From the NCBI GenBank assembly GCA_009692585.1, contig SHYX01000011.1:1-64000 (forward strand): a stretch of 64,000 nucleotides of DNA, written 5' to 3'. The notes under the pieces are model-generated. The model saw only the letters and a list, made by a program, of their open reading frames with translations. It ran no database searches and had not been told where the DNA came from. The stretch's first letter is position 1. Every line of letters starts with the position of its first letter. Below are positions 33,457 to 43,749 of this stretch, in pieces. Both the position numbers and the translations under genes were made by a program. This DNA comes from Myxococcales bacterium. Its GTDB lineage: Bacteria > Myxococcota > UBA796 > SXON01.

Positions 33457-35879
33457 GTCGGCTCCGCAAGCAAGGGAAATGGCGTCGCCCAGCGGGTGAA
33501 CGCGTCCTCGGGCAGCAGGTTGGGATCGTCCACTCCGACGGGCGCGACGAGGTCCCAGGTCGGCGTCGGACCGGCGAGCGACAGAAAAGTGGTGAGGTCG
33601 ACCCGCGCGTAGAGCGCGCTCGGTCGCGCGTTGTCGCCGGTGAGGCCAGACTTGTGGATGCCGTGGCTCATCCCCGCTTCGAAGAATGTGCCATCGGGGC
33701 GGACAAAGGCCCGCGCAAGGTACCGAAAGACGTAGTTGTTGCGGCCGAGCGCTTCGGCATCCGTAAGATTCGGTCGCGACAAGCCAGGATCGAACCCCAC
33801 CGGATCCCAGGCGAACGCAAAGCCCCGAAGTGAGCCCGCCACCGCCGCGAGTTGCCCTTCGGCCGTGCCGGCCAGGGACAACCACTCGGGCGGCGGGGCC
33901 GCGGGGTTTCGAGCCTCCGGGGTCACTGCAGCCGCCGTCGCCATTGCGCAGTGCAGCCCCGCGCGGGACTCCCGGTCGCTGGTGCCGCGGAGGGCGGCCG
34001 TCTCGCGGTCCTCGCCCGGATCCCGGCGGGGGGCGGGAAGCGCGCGATCCCACTGTGATGCAGATGCCGACGCGCTCGTCGCGCCCTCGACGACCGCGAT
34101 GTCGAGCACGACCGACACGCCGCCGTCCGGGCGCGTCGTACGCCCGTGCCGGAGGGTGGGCCCGCGGTTGTCGAAGTCGTTGCACAGCCCGCCGATGAGC
34201 AGGCTCCGTACCTGCACGGTGCTCGGGTCGGTCAGGCTCGTGGTCAGGTCGATGCCCGCCATGCACAACCCCTCCTGCGCGCGCGCCGCAGTGTCGATGG
34301 AGAAGCCCTGCAGGATCACACCCGCGCCTGCCTCGGCGGCCACCGGGAGCGGCACCTGCACGGTGTAGGCCGCCCTCGTGGACTCCATCAGCTCCGCGAC
34401 CGAGGGGTTCTCGCGCTCGCGGTCGCGTGGGACCACCGTGAGGCGCACCCGGTAGCGGGTGAACCGCAGGCCGGGCACCGCACGGTAGTCGGTGACCGCG
34501 ACCGCCTGCCGATTGCGCCCGAGGTCGCTCCTGGGCAAGAGCGCCCGGGCCCACATCCCGAGTGAGCCGCCGACCTCCATCTGCCAGCGGCCACCCAGCG
34601 CGCGACTCCAGGCGCCGACGGCGCCGCCGTCCCCCTCCGCGACCGAAAACGCGACCTGGGACAGGCGGTGGTCCCGTGAGAACCAGCGGAGATCGAAGCC
34701 GTTGAGTCCCAGCTCCACCGCGTCGCCGACGGGCTCCACGCTGAGCAGCTGGACCCACCGCCCCTCGGTCGGTGCCGGGGTGTTCAGCGTCAGCACCGTG
34801 GCATTGGGACGCCACGGCGAACCGGCCTCGGCGTCGTTGTCGAAGAGCACCAACGCGGCAAGGTCGTCGTGGGGCCCGTTGCGTCGGGGCAGGACCGCCA
34901 ACGCCGAGGGCCGATCCCGGAACTCGTCGCGCGCCGCCACCGGCCGCAGCGACCCGTCGACGACCTTCCAGAGCCGGCCCCCGAACGCCGCTTCGGTGTC
35001 ATAGCCGTAGCTGTCCCACGCGGAGACCGCCCACACCTCGCCGTCCCGCGCGCTGAGCCCGGTGAGCCCCTCCGCCGGGCCGAGGACCGCGCCCTCGCCG
35101 AGGTCCGCGTAGGACTCCAGCGTCGCGACATGACCCAAACGGGCCTGGGCGAGCGGATAACGCAACACCCGGAGCGCGGGACCGGAGCAGCGGCTGAGGC
35201 CCACGTAGACGTTCCCGCTGGTCTCGTCCCAGGCGAGGCCCTCCACCAGCAGGTCGTCGTTGCAGTTGGCGCGGCCCCAGTCGGAGAGCGAGTCGCGCAG
35301 CCTCGTGACCTCCGGCAGGTCCTGTTCGTACCAGATGCCGTCGCGACGTTCGAGCACGAAGAGGCGCTCGGTCTGGCGACGCGAGCGGGCGATCAGCTCG
35401 CGGCGGAAGGCGGTCCGCCGCCCGACGGTGGAGTACTTGGTGACGCCGAGGACGCGCTCGGGGCCGAAGGCGGCCAGGTCCTCCACATCGAAGGGGGGCC
35501 CCACCCGGCGCTCGCGCTCCACCCACACCACGGGCTGGCGTTTGAGCCGCACCTCGGCGCGGAAATTGCGGACGGCGCAGCGCTCCGCGGTAGCCTCCGC
35601 ACACGCGTCGCGTCCATCCCTCAACGGCAACAGGTCGAGGATGGCCCCTTCGCGTAGCGCCCGATCGGGGTCGGGCACGTACAACGCATCGGCCTCGCCC
35701 TCCGCCACCGCCACCACCCGCCCGTCGCCCAACAGCGCCACTCCGCTGAGCTCCAGCGGTCGTTCCTTTCCCGGGGGCTCCAACGAAAAGAGCGGGTAGG
35801 TCCGGTATTGCATGCAGCCCGCCGCCAGCGCGACCGCGACGACGGCCCACCAAGAGCGTTGGGGGATGAAGGAGGGCAT
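33438..35879 (-). CDS. Large lipoprotein with beta-propeller-like N-terminal half, unknown function
   Basis: 813 residues. MPSFIPQRSWWAVVAVALAAGCMQ is a clear lipoprotein signal (lipobox LAAGC). The N-terminal half contains repeated strand patterns with LELSGVALLGDGRVVAVAEG, LLVEGLAWDETSGNVYVGLS and AEGLTGLSARDGEVWAVSAW, like propeller proteins of the SdiA-regulated/phytase-like type. The C-terminal half is beta-rich and ends with a Phe (CTSAF). Its ATG overlaps the thioesterase stop (ATGA), and its tail overlaps the porin-like start. Together with the porin it may form a surface uptake or export pair; that is inference. Confidence 0.65.
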   Translation of the reverse strand: MPSFIPQRSWWAVVAVALAAGCMQYRTYPLFSLEPPGKERPLELSGVALLGDGRVVAVAEGEADALYVPDPDRALREGAILDLLPLRDGRDACAEATAERCAVRNFRAEVRLKRQPVVWVERERRVGPPFDVEDLAAFGPERVLGVTKYSTVGRRTAFRRELIARSRRQTERLFVLERRDGIWYEQDLPEVTRLRDSLSDWGRANCNDDLLVEGLAWDETSGNVYVGLSRCSGPALRVLRYPLAQARLGHVATLESYADLGEGAVLGPAEGLTGLSARDGEVWAVSAWDSYGYDTEAAFGGRLWKVVDGSLRPVAARDEFRDRPSALAVLPRRNGPHDDLAALVLFDNDAEAGSPWRPNATVLTLNTPAPTEGRWVQLLSVEPVGDAVELGLNGFDLRWFSRDHRLSQVAFSVAEGDGGAVGAWSRALGGRWQMEVGGSLGMWARALLPRSDLGRNRQAVAVTDYRAVPGLRFTRYRVRLTVVPRDRERENPSVAELMESTRAAYTVQVPLPVAAEAGAGVILQGFSIDTAARAQEGLCMAGIDLTTSLTDPSTVQVRSLLIGGLCNDFDNRGPTLRHGRTTRPDGGVSVVLDIAVVEGATSASASASQWDRALPAPRRDPGEDRETAALRGTSDRESRAGLHCAMATAAAVTPEARNPAAPPPEWLSLAGTAEGQLAAVAGSLRGFAFAWDPVGFDPGLSRPNLTDAEALGRNNYVFRYLARAFVRPDGTFFEAGMSHGIHKSGLTGDNARPSALYARVDLTTFLSLAGPTPTWDLVAPVGVDDPNLLPEDAFTRWATPFPLLAEPTCTSAF

Positions 35880-36616
35880 CAACCGGGCAGGCTCCGCCAC
35901 AAGCGCCCCTCGCACGCCAGCCGAGCATCCGCGGTGATCACGAAGTCGAAAACGCGAGCGGCGTCGCCCTGCCCCACCTCCGTCAGCCGCACCGCGACGC
36001 GATCACCGGCGACCGCGCTTCCACGGAAGCGCACGTTTTCGGCGAGTGGGACCATCGCGAGCGGATCATGACCGAGCGCCGCGACGTGCCGACTGAGCGC
36101 TTCGTCGGCCCAGTCCACGTACCGGGGATGGTTGGTGTGACCCAGAGGGTCCATCTCGGTATACCAGGGTTGGAGGTAGAATACCTCCAGGGGACGCGGA
36201 GCGCACGGCTCGAAGGGGGGCAGCTCGATGCCCGGCGCCGGCTCCACCTGGAAGGCCTCGATCAGCGCCGGACCGGCCCGACACGGCACGCCGTCCCGGC
36301 CCACGTGGGCCCACTGCACGCTCGCCCGCATCACGTCCGCGACCCAGGTCTCCCGCCGCAGGAGGATGCCGCGTCGTGACTCGGCCACACAGGTCCGGGT
36401 GGCCAGCGCCTCGGCGTAGCGGGCCTCGCGCCGGTGCACCCCACTCATCTCGCGCACCACGAAGGCGGTGCCTTCCTCCACGTAGCGAGCCGCGGGCCAG
36501 CCGACCTCCTCCGACGCCAGGACGGCCGCCTCCTGGACCAGGCGCCACAAATCGCCGGCACGGGAGGTGTGCCGGGGCGAACAGGCGTGCCGCGGGATGC
36601 GAAGGGTCCATTCCAC
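35879..36616 (-). CDS. Acyl-ACP thioesterase-like double hot-dog protein
   Basis: 245 residues, close to bacterial FatA-like enzymes. The second hot-dog half has MDPLGHTNHPRYVDWADEAL, matching the D-x-N-x-H-V-N-N-x-x-Y-x-x-W region of acyl-ACP thioesterases; the Asn and His of the active site are present. The first half has EEGTAFVVREMSG and TWVADV. It would release fatty acids from ACP or a related thioester. It starts 27 bases after sucB and is coupled by an ATGA overlap to the large lipoprotein gene. Confidence 0.8.
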   Translation of the reverse strand: MEWTLRIPRHACSPRHTSRAGDLWRLVQEAAVLASEEVGWPAARYVEEGTAFVVREMSGVHRREARYAEALATRTCVAESRRGILLRRETWVADVMRASVQWAHVGRDGVPCRAGPALIEAFQVEPAPGIELPPFEPCAPRPLEVFYLQPWYTEMDPLGHTNHPRYVDWADEALSRHVAALGHDPLAMVPLAENVRFRGSAVAGDRVAVRLTEVGQGDAARVFDFVITADARLACEGRLWRSLPG

Positions 36617-36643
36617 CGGCGGGACCTAACCGGGCGGTCGATG

Positions 36644-37822
36644 CTACACCTCGATGAGCATCCGCTCGGGGTTCTCGACACACTCCTTGATGCGGACCAG
36701 GAAGCTGACCGCCTCACGACCGTCCAGAAGGCGATGATCGTAGGAGACCGCGAGGTACATCATGGGGCGAATCACGATCTGATCGTCGACGACGACCGCA
36801 CGTTTCTGGATGGCGTGCATGCCCAGAATGGCGACCTGAGGCGGGTTCAGGATCGGCGTACTCATCAGGGAACCGAAGACCCCGCCGTTTGAGATCGTGA
36901 AGGTGCCGCCGCTCAGCTCGTCGACGCTGATCAGGTTCTTCTTCGCCTTTTCTCCGTAGCTGGCAACCGCCTGCTCGGTCTCGGCAAAACTGAGGCGGTC
37001 AGCGTTCCGGATGACCGGGACCACGAGCCCCCGTGCGCCGCTGACCGCGACCCCCACGTGCCAGTAGTGCTTGTAGACTATGTCCTCGCCACGAATTTCG
37101 GCGTTCGCCGAAGGGAAGGCCTTGAGTGCCTCGATGGCGGCCTTGACGAAGAAGCCCATGAAGCCCAGCTTGACGCCGTACTTCTTGAGGAAGCGTTCGC
37201 CGTAGCGCTCGCGCAGCGCAATGACCGCGCTGAGGTCGACTTCGTTGAAGGTGGTGAGGATGGCCGCGCTGTGCTGCGCGTGGAGCAGGCGCTCGGCGAT
37301 GCGGCGGCGGATGCCGGACATCGGAACGATTTCCTCGGGCTCAGGGCCGGAGGGGGCGGCCGGCGCTACTGCGGGGGGCCTCGGGACGGTGCGTGGACCG
37401 GCAGGGGCAGGCGCGGCAACCGTACGCTCCACGTCACCCCGGGTGATCCGCCCGCCGGCGCCACTTCCAGCCACCTGCGTCGCGACCACCCCAGCCTCCG
37501 CCATCGCCGCCCGCGCCGCCGGACCGGACTTCGCGGTGGCCGGTGCCGCGACCTGCATCGTGACCTCCTCCCTACACGGAGCCGCTCCCGGCTCGATGCT
37601 GGCGAGGGTGGCGCCGATCGGCAGCTCCGCCCCGACCTCGGCCAGGATGGCGGTGATGGTCCCGGTGCTGGGCGCAGGCACCTCGACGGTGGCCTTGTCA
37701 GAGTCCAGTGACACCAGCGACTCGTCCTGGGACACGTGGTCGCCTACGGCCTTGAGCCACTTCGCGACCACGGCCGTGCGCACCGACTCGCCCAACGAGG
37801 GCACCACCACATTGACCGACAT
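36644..37822 (-). CDS. sucB: 2-Oxoglutarate dehydrogenase E2 (dihydrolipoyl succinyltransferase)
   Basis: 392 residues. Lipoyl domain (1-78) with K43 in LDSDKATVEV; Ala/Pro linkers; peripheral-subunit-binding domain around 105-140 (GPAARAAMAEAGV, GRITRGDVER); catalytic domain from about 165 with FTISNGGVFGSLMSTPILN and the active-site SYDHRLLDGREAV. GGAG precedes the ATG. The E1 (sucA) and E3 genes are not adjacent, which is unusual. It lies inside a ten-gene minus-strand run between an ElyC/YdcF-like gene and a thioesterase-like gene. Confidence 0.95.
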   Translation of the reverse strand: MSVNVVVPSLGESVRTAVVAKWLKAVGDHVSQDESLVSLDSDKATVEVPAPSTGTITAILAEVGAELPIGATLASIEPGAAPCREEVTMQVAAPATAKSGPAARAAMAEAGVVATQVAGSGAGGRITRGDVERTVAAPAPAGPRTVPRPPAVAPAAPSGPEPEEIVPMSGIRRRIAERLLHAQHSAAILTTFNEVDLSAVIALRERYGERFLKKYGVKLGFMGFFVKAAIEALKAFPSANAEIRGEDIVYKHYWHVGVAVSGARGLVVPVIRNADRLSFAETEQAVASYGEKAKKNLISVDELSGGTFTISNGGVFGSLMSTPILNPPQVAILGMHAIQKRAVVVDDQIVIRPMMYLAVSYDHRLLDGREAVSFLVRIKECVENPERMLIEV

Positions 37823-37876
37823 CCACGCTCCGAAGCCGGCCCCGGGGTATCTCGGCCGGCAGAGGGGCGCCTTCCC

Positions 37877-38449
37877 TCAGCCGCCGGCGCGAACCAACGC
37901 CATCGAGCCGGCGTCCCGCGCCAGGAGGCGCCAGCGGTCCCACGCACGCCCCCACGCCGGCGACATGACCGGCCACGGCAACGGCTCCGGAAAGCCCACC
38001 GCGCGGGCCAGGACGAGCGCCCTCGCCATGTGGAAGGGCTCCGTCACCACCAGGATGCGCACCGCCGCCGGCAGCAAGCCGCGTGCAAAGAGCAAGTTTC
38101 CACGGGTGTTGCTGCTTTTTTCTTCGATGAGGATCGCCGCATCCGGCACGCCGTACTCTCGCAGGAGCGCGCGGGCGACCACGGCTTCGCCGGGAGGGTG
38201 TCGATGGGCCGCCCCGGTTGTGACCACCACCGGCGCGCGGCCGGCGTGGAACAGCGCCACCGCGGCCAGCGTCCGCGCCCGCAGCGAGCCCGACGGCTCG
38301 CCGTTGGCAAGCACGGTCGCCCCGAGAACGACGATGGCGTCGGCCTCGCCGAGAGCGGGCAACAACCTCGTGCCCTCCAGCACTGCAGCGAGCGCGGCCG
38401 GCAGTTCGATGGCGGCACGAAGCGGGAGGCCGGCGTCCCAGCGGCGCAT
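37877..38449 (-). CDS. YdcF/ElyC-like DUF218 protein
   Basis: 190 residues containing the DUF218 core: EADAIVVLGATVLANGEPS, VVVTTGAAHRHPPGEAV, LIEEKSSNTRGNL and ILVVTEPFHMARALV. Members often have membrane anchors and act in envelope or SAM-linked processes; here no clear membrane segment precedes the domain. The ATG overlaps the stop of the upstream gene (ATGA). Followed by sucB after 54 bases. Function is not known precisely for the family. Confidence 0.85.
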   Translation of the reverse strand: MRRWDAGLPLRAAIELPAALAAVLEGTRLLPALGEADAIVVLGATVLANGEPSGSLRARTLAAVALFHAGRAPVVVTTGAAHRHPPGEAVVARALLREYGVPDAAILIEEKSSNTRGNLLFARGLLPAAVRILVVTEPFHMARALVLARAVGFPEPLPWPVMSPAWGRAWDRWRLLARDAGSMALVRAGG

Positions 38450-39045
38450 CAGGCCTTCGGGCGCCGCAACCAGACGGCGGAGCCAATCACACCGGCGCCG
38501 ACCAGCGCGACGGGGAGGAGCGTCTCGAGCGAGCCGGCGGTGAACCACGCGAGGACGCGGTCCATCCAGCGGAGTTCCGCCGCCGGCGGCGCGGTGACCG
38601 TGCCGCGCGTGTCGCGGGCGTTGAGCAGCTCGATCTGCGCCTTGTCCCCCGGGCGAAGGCGCCCGTCGGTGAACGTCGGAACCGGCTGGTACCAGTCGAA
38701 CTGCCGAAACACAGCTTCGTGCCGGGGCACGGGGCTCTTGCGGCCGCGGCGCGCGCGGATCCCGTCCACGAGGAGCCGCTTGTCGTCGGCGCTGAGCTTC
38801 GCCACGTGCACCGGGTCGAACGGCTCGTCGGCGCGGGGGAGCATCCACATTGCCAGCGCACGGCTCAGCCGGGGGTCGCCGGGGTACTCCAGGAGCGCGA
38901 CGACCAGCTGGCTGCCGGCCTCGTCTTGGCTCATCAGGCAGTCGTAGGCCTCGCGCCGGCCATGCTCACGCACGTCATCCATCGCGATACGAATATCGCA
39001 CGGCACCTCCGCGAGACCCACGGTGGCGAACAGAAGGAGGATCAT
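38449..39045 (-). CDS. Exported protein with C-terminal membrane anchor, unknown
   Basis: 198 residues. Starts [17 protein letters not shown], a short signal peptide; a soluble basic/acidic domain with [20 protein letters not shown] and [16 protein letters not shown] follows; the C-terminus has one membrane segment ([18 protein letters not shown]) ending RRPKA. It overlaps glpK (ATGA) at its start and the DUF218 gene (ATGA) at its end, so three genes are translationally chained. I recognise no family. Confidence 0.7.
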   Translation of the reverse strand: MILLLFATVGLAEVPCDIRIAMDDVREHGRREAYDCLMSQDEAGSQLVVALLEYPGDPRLSRALAMWMLPRADEPFDPVHVAKLSADDKRLLVDGIRARRGRKSPVPRHEAVFRQFDWYQPVPTFTDGRLRPGDKAQIELLNARDTRGTVTAPPAAELRWMDRVLAWFTAGSLETLLPVALVGAGVIGSAVWLRRPKA

Positions 39046-40508
39046 GCCTTCGCCACGGCCGCTGCCCACTGCGCGCGTCGACCGGCACGTTCGGCGGCGC
39101 CGATCGCCGGTTCAAAGACCCGGTCCACCGCCCACGCCGCGGTGACCGCCGCCGGCGACGACCAGAACCCCACGCCCAAGCCGGCCAGGTACACGGCGCC
39201 CATCGCGGTGGCCTCCAGGTTGGTCGGGCGGACACAGCTCACCCCGAGAACGTCCGCCTGGAACTGCATCATCAGGTCGTTGTGGGCCGCCCCGCCGTCG
39301 ACGCGCAGCTGCCTCAGCGCCATCCCCGCGTCGGCCGCCATCGCATCGAGCAGGTCGGTCACCTGAAGCGCGACCCCTTCCAGCACCGCGCGCGCGACGT
39401 GCCCGCGGTTGGTGCCCCGGGTGAGGCCGAAGAGCGCACCCCGGGCCTCGGGCCGCCAGTGCGGAGCGCCGAGCCCCGCGAGGGCGGGCACGAAGACCAC
39501 GCCGCCGCTATCAGGCACGGTGGCGGCCAAGGCCTCGACCTCGCCACTCGAGCCGATGAGACCGAGTCCATCCCGCAGCCACTGCACCGCCGCGCCGGCC
39601 ACGAACGCGCTGCCTTCGAGCGCGTAGGTGGTCTCTCCGGCTACGCGCCAGCCGACCGTGGTGAGCATCCCCGAGTGGCTGGGCACCGCGACCGCCCCGG
39701 TGTTCAAGAGCAGGAACGCGCCGGTGCCGTAGGTGCATTTGGCCATGCCCGGCGCGAAGCACGCCTGCCCGAAGAGCGCCGACTGCTGGTCGCCCGCCAT
39801 CCCCGAAACCGGGATGCCATCCGGCAGAAATCCCACCCCTCGGGTGGTCCCGAAGGTGCCGGCGCTGTCGACCAGACGGGGGAGGCAGCGGCGCGGCACG
39901 CCGAGGATGGCGAGCAGTTCGTGGTCCCACTCCAGGTCATGAATGTTGAACAGCAGCGTACGCGACGCATTGCTGGGGTCGGTCACGTGCTCGCCAGTCA
40001 GCTTGTGCGCGAGGAAGCTGTCGATTGTGCCATACCGGAGGCGCCCCGACGCCGCCCCCTCGGCCACGCCCGGCAGGTGCTTGAGCATCCACTCGGCCTT
40101 GGTACCGGAGAAGTATGGGTCGAGGACCAGGCCGGTCTTCTTCCGAAAAAGCTCTTCCTTCCCCGCCTTCCGCAGCTCGTCGCAGCGGCCCGCGGTACGC
40201 CGATCCTGCCAGACCAGCGCCCGACCCGCGGGGAGGCCGCTGTCCGCGGCCCAGAACAGGCTCGTTTCCCGTTGGTTGGTGAGGCCGATCGCGGCGATCC
40301 GCGCCGGATCGATGTCGCGAAGCGCCCCGGTCACCGCGGTCGCCACGCCTGCCCAGATCTCCGTCGCGTCGTGCTCCACGAGGCCAGGCGCCGGGAAGTA
40401 GTTCGGAAACTCGATGGTACACGAGGCCACCACCCGACTGCGGACGTCGACGAGCATCGCCGTCGAGCCGGTGGTGCCCTGATCGATGGCGAGGATGAGG
40501 TCGGACAT
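39042..40508 (-). CDS. glpK: Glycerol kinase
   Basis: 488 residues of the FGGY family. [15 protein letters not shown] binds phosphate, LTNQRET and [13 protein letters not shown] are substrate-site segments, [15 protein letters not shown] and [15 protein letters not shown] are the ATPase-fold motifs. It phosphorylates glycerol to glycerol-3-phosphate. No glpF or glpD accompanies it; instead it sits 11 bases after a spermidine-synthase fusion and overlaps an unknown membrane protein gene. Confidence 0.96.
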   Translation of the reverse strand: MSDLILAIDQGTTGSTAMLVDVRSRVVASCTIEFPNYFPAPGLVEHDATEIWAGVATAVTGALRDIDPARIAAIGLTNQRETSLFWAADSGLPAGRALVWQDRRTAGRCDELRKAGKEELFRKKTGLVLDPYFSGTKAEWMLKHLPGVAEGAASGRLRYGTIDSFLAHKLTGEHVTDPSNASRTLLFNIHDLEWDHELLAILGVPRRCLPRLVDSAGTFGTTRGVGFLPDGIPVSGMAGDQQSALFGQACFAPGMAKCTYGTGAFLLLNTGAVAVPSHSGMLTTVGWRVAGETTYALEGSAFVAGAAVQWLRDGLGLIGSSGEVEALAATVPDSGGVVFVPALAGLGAPHWRPEARGALFGLTRGTNRGHVARAVLEGVALQVTDLLDAMAADAGMALRQLRVDGGAAHNDLMMQFQADVLGVSCVRPTNLEATAMGAVYLAGLGVGFWSSPAAVTAAWAVDRVFEPAIGAAERAGRRAQWAAAVAKA

Positions 40509-40519
40509 GGTCGGGGAGC

Positions 40520-43141
40520 CTAACCCTCCCCCAGGAGCTCCCGCTGCCAGTCGCGGTAGAGCTCCGCGATGTCGGCCCGATCCGGCTCACGCGCCAGCGC
40601 CGCCTTGAGCGCCATCAACGCGCGCGGAAGCTGGTCCCGGTCGCGATAGGCCATCCCCAACTCCACGAGTTCGTCGGCGGTCGTCACCGCGAACTCGGGA
40701 ACGCCCTGCACGGAGCGGAGCGCCCAGAAGTTGGAGGTGGACGTCTCCCGGTGCAGATTCTTGGGGGCCGAGAACTCCACGAGCATGTTGTCATCGGTGT
40801 TGAGGGGAACCTCCTCCTCGGGGCCATACTCTTTCGCATCCGGCCGGAGATCGTCGACGATCCGCTCCTTGTGGGTGCCGGAGAAGGACAACATCTGGTC
40901 GCGGTCGAAGAGCCAGGTCTCGAGCAGGAGCCACTCGTCGCGCAGCTCGATCCTGTCGAAGTCGGCGGTGAGGGCCGGCGTTTTGCCACGGAGCGCGCGG
41001 ACGGCGGCGATGTCGAGGGGGAGCGGACGCTGACTGCCCACCATCACCAGGTCCGCGTCCTCGATGGTCGCGAAGGTGTGCGCGTAGGGAAAGACGGTGG
41101 CGAAGGTACGCATCACCGACTTCATGTCGCGACCGCCCATGCCGTACATCTGCACCCATTGCGCCCAGACTCCCCCCGTCGCCAGGCGTGTCTTCCCCAA
41201 CTCGAAGAAGTCGCGGGTGAACAGGTTGCTGACCCCGGTCAGCCAGGGATTGCTCGGCTCGCAGACGATGATGTCGTAGGTCCCCGCCTCGGTGAGCAGG
41301 AGCTGGTTGCGACCGTCGTTCGCGATGAGTCGTACCCGGCGATCGTCGAGCGCCCGGTGATTGACATGCTCGAAATACTTGGTTGCTTTCTTGATTTTCG
41401 GCTCGATCTCCACCACGTCGAAGTGCTCCACCTCCGGGTGCAGGGTCGCCGCGCCCAGGGTGATGCCGCTGGCGAGGCCGATGACCATCACGCGACGCGC
41501 GGACGCTCCGGTGAACAAGAACGGGAGGTGGCTGACCAACAACTGCGTCGGCATGTCGGTGGTGCTCGACGCTTCGATCTTCCCGTTATTGGCGAGCCAG
41601 ACGTTGCCAGTCTTGGTGTTGCGGGCCACCGTCACCACGGTGGAAAGACCCTCCCCGTAGTACAGGAGCTCATAGCGCTCGATCATCTGCTTGTGGATGT
41701 CTGCCTGGGTGGCGTCGGCATCCAGGTTGTCGACGTACTTGTACATCCCCGTCGTCATCAGCATCGGGTCCCACCTCGGGGCGACGTTGCCGAGCAGCAG
41801 ACCGAGCGCGGCCGCGCCCAGCGCAAGCGTTCCGCTTTCACGCCGCCGGCCCGGCAGCGCAAAGGTGGCCATCACCGCCACGAGCACGTTGACACCGATG
41901 CAGAAGAGCACCGTGCCCCGGACGTGGAGCGCGGGCATCAGGACGAAACCGGCCAGGAATGCCCCCGACAACGAGCCCGCGGTGTTCGCCGCGTACACGC
42001 GACCCACCGTCCGCGACAGGTCGCTCCCGCCCGCCGCCCGCACCAGCAGCGGAAAGGTCGCGCCCATGAAGAACGCGGGGGGCGCCATCACCAGGAGCGC
42101 GAGGAGGCACTTGGCCGGCCAGAGAAGCTCACCGGCGATGGTGCTGGCCCGCTGCGGATCGATCGCGTGCGCGATTGGTGGAATCTCATAGTACAACTTC
42201 AGGAAGGCGAGCGGAAGCCACTGCCATCCCCACGCGGCCGCCCACGTCAACACGGCGACGGCGAGCTGGGCGGCAACCAGCCCGTGCACCAGCCGCCCGC
42301 GCGCCGCGAGGCGATCCGCAAGCGGGCCGCCAACCTCTCCACCGGTGGCAATACCCACCAGGAACGCCAACAACATCACCGTGAAGGCGTAGGTGCTCGC
42401 CCCCAGGATGAGCCCCATCAGCCGGAACCACGCGACCTCCAGCCCCAGCGCGGAGAACCCGGCCAGCGCCGCCAGCACCAGCCACAGCCGATCGTCCGGA
42501 ACGCCCGTCGTCATCGGTGCCGCAGCCAGGGTCGTGTGGGCGGTGGCACCCGGTCGGTCGATCGCCCACGCCACGGCCGCCAGCGCCGCGTTGGTGCCCG
42601 CCGCCAACCACGTGGTCTGCGCCACTCCCAGACCGGGCAGAAGCCAGAAGCCAGCCAGCGCCGTCCCGAAGACGGCGCCCATGGTGTTGATCGCGTAGAG
42701 CCGTCCCACCCTCTGGCCGGCACCGCCGGGTACGGGCAGGCGCACCAGGAGCGGCAACGTCGCGCCCATGCACGCGGTGGGAACGAGCAGGAGCGCGCCC
42801 AGCACGACGAACTGAAAGACCCCGAAGCTCAGCACACCGGGCTGAAACGTGCGCCAGAACCACACGTACAGCGGCTCCACCCCCCGGAGCAGAAACGGAA
42901 AACCCAACGCGAACATCCCGATTGCCAGCTCAAGCCCCGCGTAGACGCGCAGGGGTCGGCGCACCCGCGGTGCGAACCGTGCACCGAGGGCACCGCCCGC
43001 CGCCAGCCCCGTCATGAACGCCGCCAGCACCGTGGCGATGGCGAACTGGCTGGTCCCGAAAATGTGGTGGAGCTCGCGGCTCCAGATGCTCTCGTACACC
43101 AGCCCAGCCGCGCCGGAGACGAAGAAAAGCAGGGCCAGCAT
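40520..43141 (-). CDS. MFS-like membrane domain fused to a spermidine synthase-like domain
   Basis: 873 residues. About 12-14 membrane helices fill residues 1-440 ([74 protein letters not shown]). The spermidine synthase-like Rossmann domain follows ([59 protein letters not shown]), with a helical TPR-like tail. The D/E pair needed for aminopropyl transfer is not obvious, and such fusions are common and mostly uncharacterised. It starts 8 bases after a cNMP-binding protein gene and is followed by glpK. Confidence 0.85.
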   Translation of the reverse strand: MLALLFFVSGAAGLVYESIWSRELHHIFGTSQFAIATVLAAFMTGLAAGGALGARFAPRVRRPLRVYAGLELAIGMFALGFPFLLRGVEPLYVWFWRTFQPGVLSFGVFQFVVLGALLLVPTACMGATLPLLVRLPVPGGAGQRVGRLYAINTMGAVFGTALAGFWLLPGLGVAQTTWLAAGTNAALAAVAWAIDRPGATAHTTLAAAPMTTGVPDDRLWLVLAALAGFSALGLEVAWFRLMGLILGASTYAFTVMLLAFLVGIATGGEVGGPLADRLAARGRLVHGLVAAQLAVAVLTWAAAWGWQWLPLAFLKLYYEIPPIAHAIDPQRASTIAGELLWPAKCLLALLVMAPPAFFMGATFPLLVRAAGGSDLSRTVGRVYAANTAGSLSGAFLAGFVLMPALHVRGTVLFCIGVNVLVAVMATFALPGRRRESGTLALGAAALGLLLGNVAPRWDPMLMTTGMYKYVDNLDADATQADIHKQMIERYELLYYGEGLSTVVTVARNTKTGNVWLANNGKIEASSTTDMPTQLLVSHLPFLFTGASARRVMVIGLASGITLGAATLHPEVEHFDVVEIEPKIKKATKYFEHVNHRALDDRRVRLIANDGRNQLLLTEAGTYDIIVCEPSNPWLTGVSNLFTRDFFELGKTRLATGGVWAQWVQMYGMGGRDMKSVMRTFATVFPYAHTFATIEDADLVMVGSQRPLPLDIAAVRALRGKTPALTADFDRIELRDEWLLLETWLFDRDQMLSFSGTHKERIVDDLRPDAKEYGPEEEVPLNTDDNMLVEFSAPKNLHRETSTSNFWALRSVQGVPEFAVTTADELVELGMAYRDRDQLPRALMALKAALAREPDRADIAELYRDWQRELLGEG

Positions 43142-43149
43142 GACCGGGG

Positions 43150-43671
43150 CTACCCCCGGAGGCCGAGCAGGACCGCCATCATCTCGTGCGGCCCCGGGGG
43201 CGCCGTAGACGGATCGTCGACCAGATCGGTGAGCACCGCGGTCAGCTCACGCTGGCGAGCGCACAACACGCGCGCCATCGCCAGGATCAGCTGCGCAGCG
43301 ACGTGGGGCTCTTCGGCCAGGAGCGCGTGGAGCTGGGTGGCCGGCAGCCGGGCGAGCGTCACGCGCGTCTCCGCCACCGCGGTCGCGACACGCGCCGCGT
43401 TGTCAAGGAGCGCCATCTCACCGAAGGCCTCGCCAGATTCGAGCCGGGCCAACTCGTGGGGCGCCCCCGAGGCCGTGCTCTTGACGATGGCCACCTCGCC
43501 GCGGATCACCACGTACCAGGCGTCGCCCGCGTCGCCCTCGGAGAAGAGGGTTTCGCCCCCTCGAAGCTCGACCACATCCATGCGCAGACACACCGAGGCC
43601 CGGGCGGCACCGGACAGCGCCGCGAAGAGCGGTGCGCGAGACAAGAAGGACGTCAGCTGGACTGGGGTCAT
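43150..43671 (-). CDS. Cyclic nucleotide-binding (CRP-like sensor) domain protein
   Basis: 173 residues with one cNMP-binding fold: ELRGGETLFSEGDAGDAWYV, VIRGEVAIVKS and the phosphate-binding cassette GEAFGEMALLDNAARVATAV, in which Glu and Arg needed for the cyclic phosphate and ribose are present. There is no HTH or other output domain, only a helical C-terminus, so it must act through a partner. It is first in a long minus-strand run and 8 bases from the MFS-spermidine synthase gene. The 78 bases before its ATG presumably hold the promoter; I cannot name boxes. Confidence 0.88.
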   Translation of the reverse strand: MTPVQLTSFLSRAPLFAALSGAARASVCLRMDVVELRGGETLFSEGDAGDAWYVVIRGEVAIVKSTASGAPHELARLESGEAFGEMALLDNAARVATAVAETRVTLARLPATQLHALLAEEPHVAAQLILAMARVLCARQRELTAVLTDLVDDPSTAPPGPHEMMAVLLGLRG

Positions 43672-43749
43672 GAGGTGCCTTGTAAGCCCGATCGGCGTGA
43701 CCGGCCTCGCCGGCGGGCTCCGTTGAGGGCGACAAGCTCGGCCCCTACG

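Noticed and set aside
40751..43726. A 991-codon open frame on the plus strand opposite the MFS-spermidine synthase gene
   Set aside because: It mirrors the real gene on the other strand, has Arg/Gln/His-rich low-complexity translation and no domain. Long antisense frames are expected in very GC-rich DNA.
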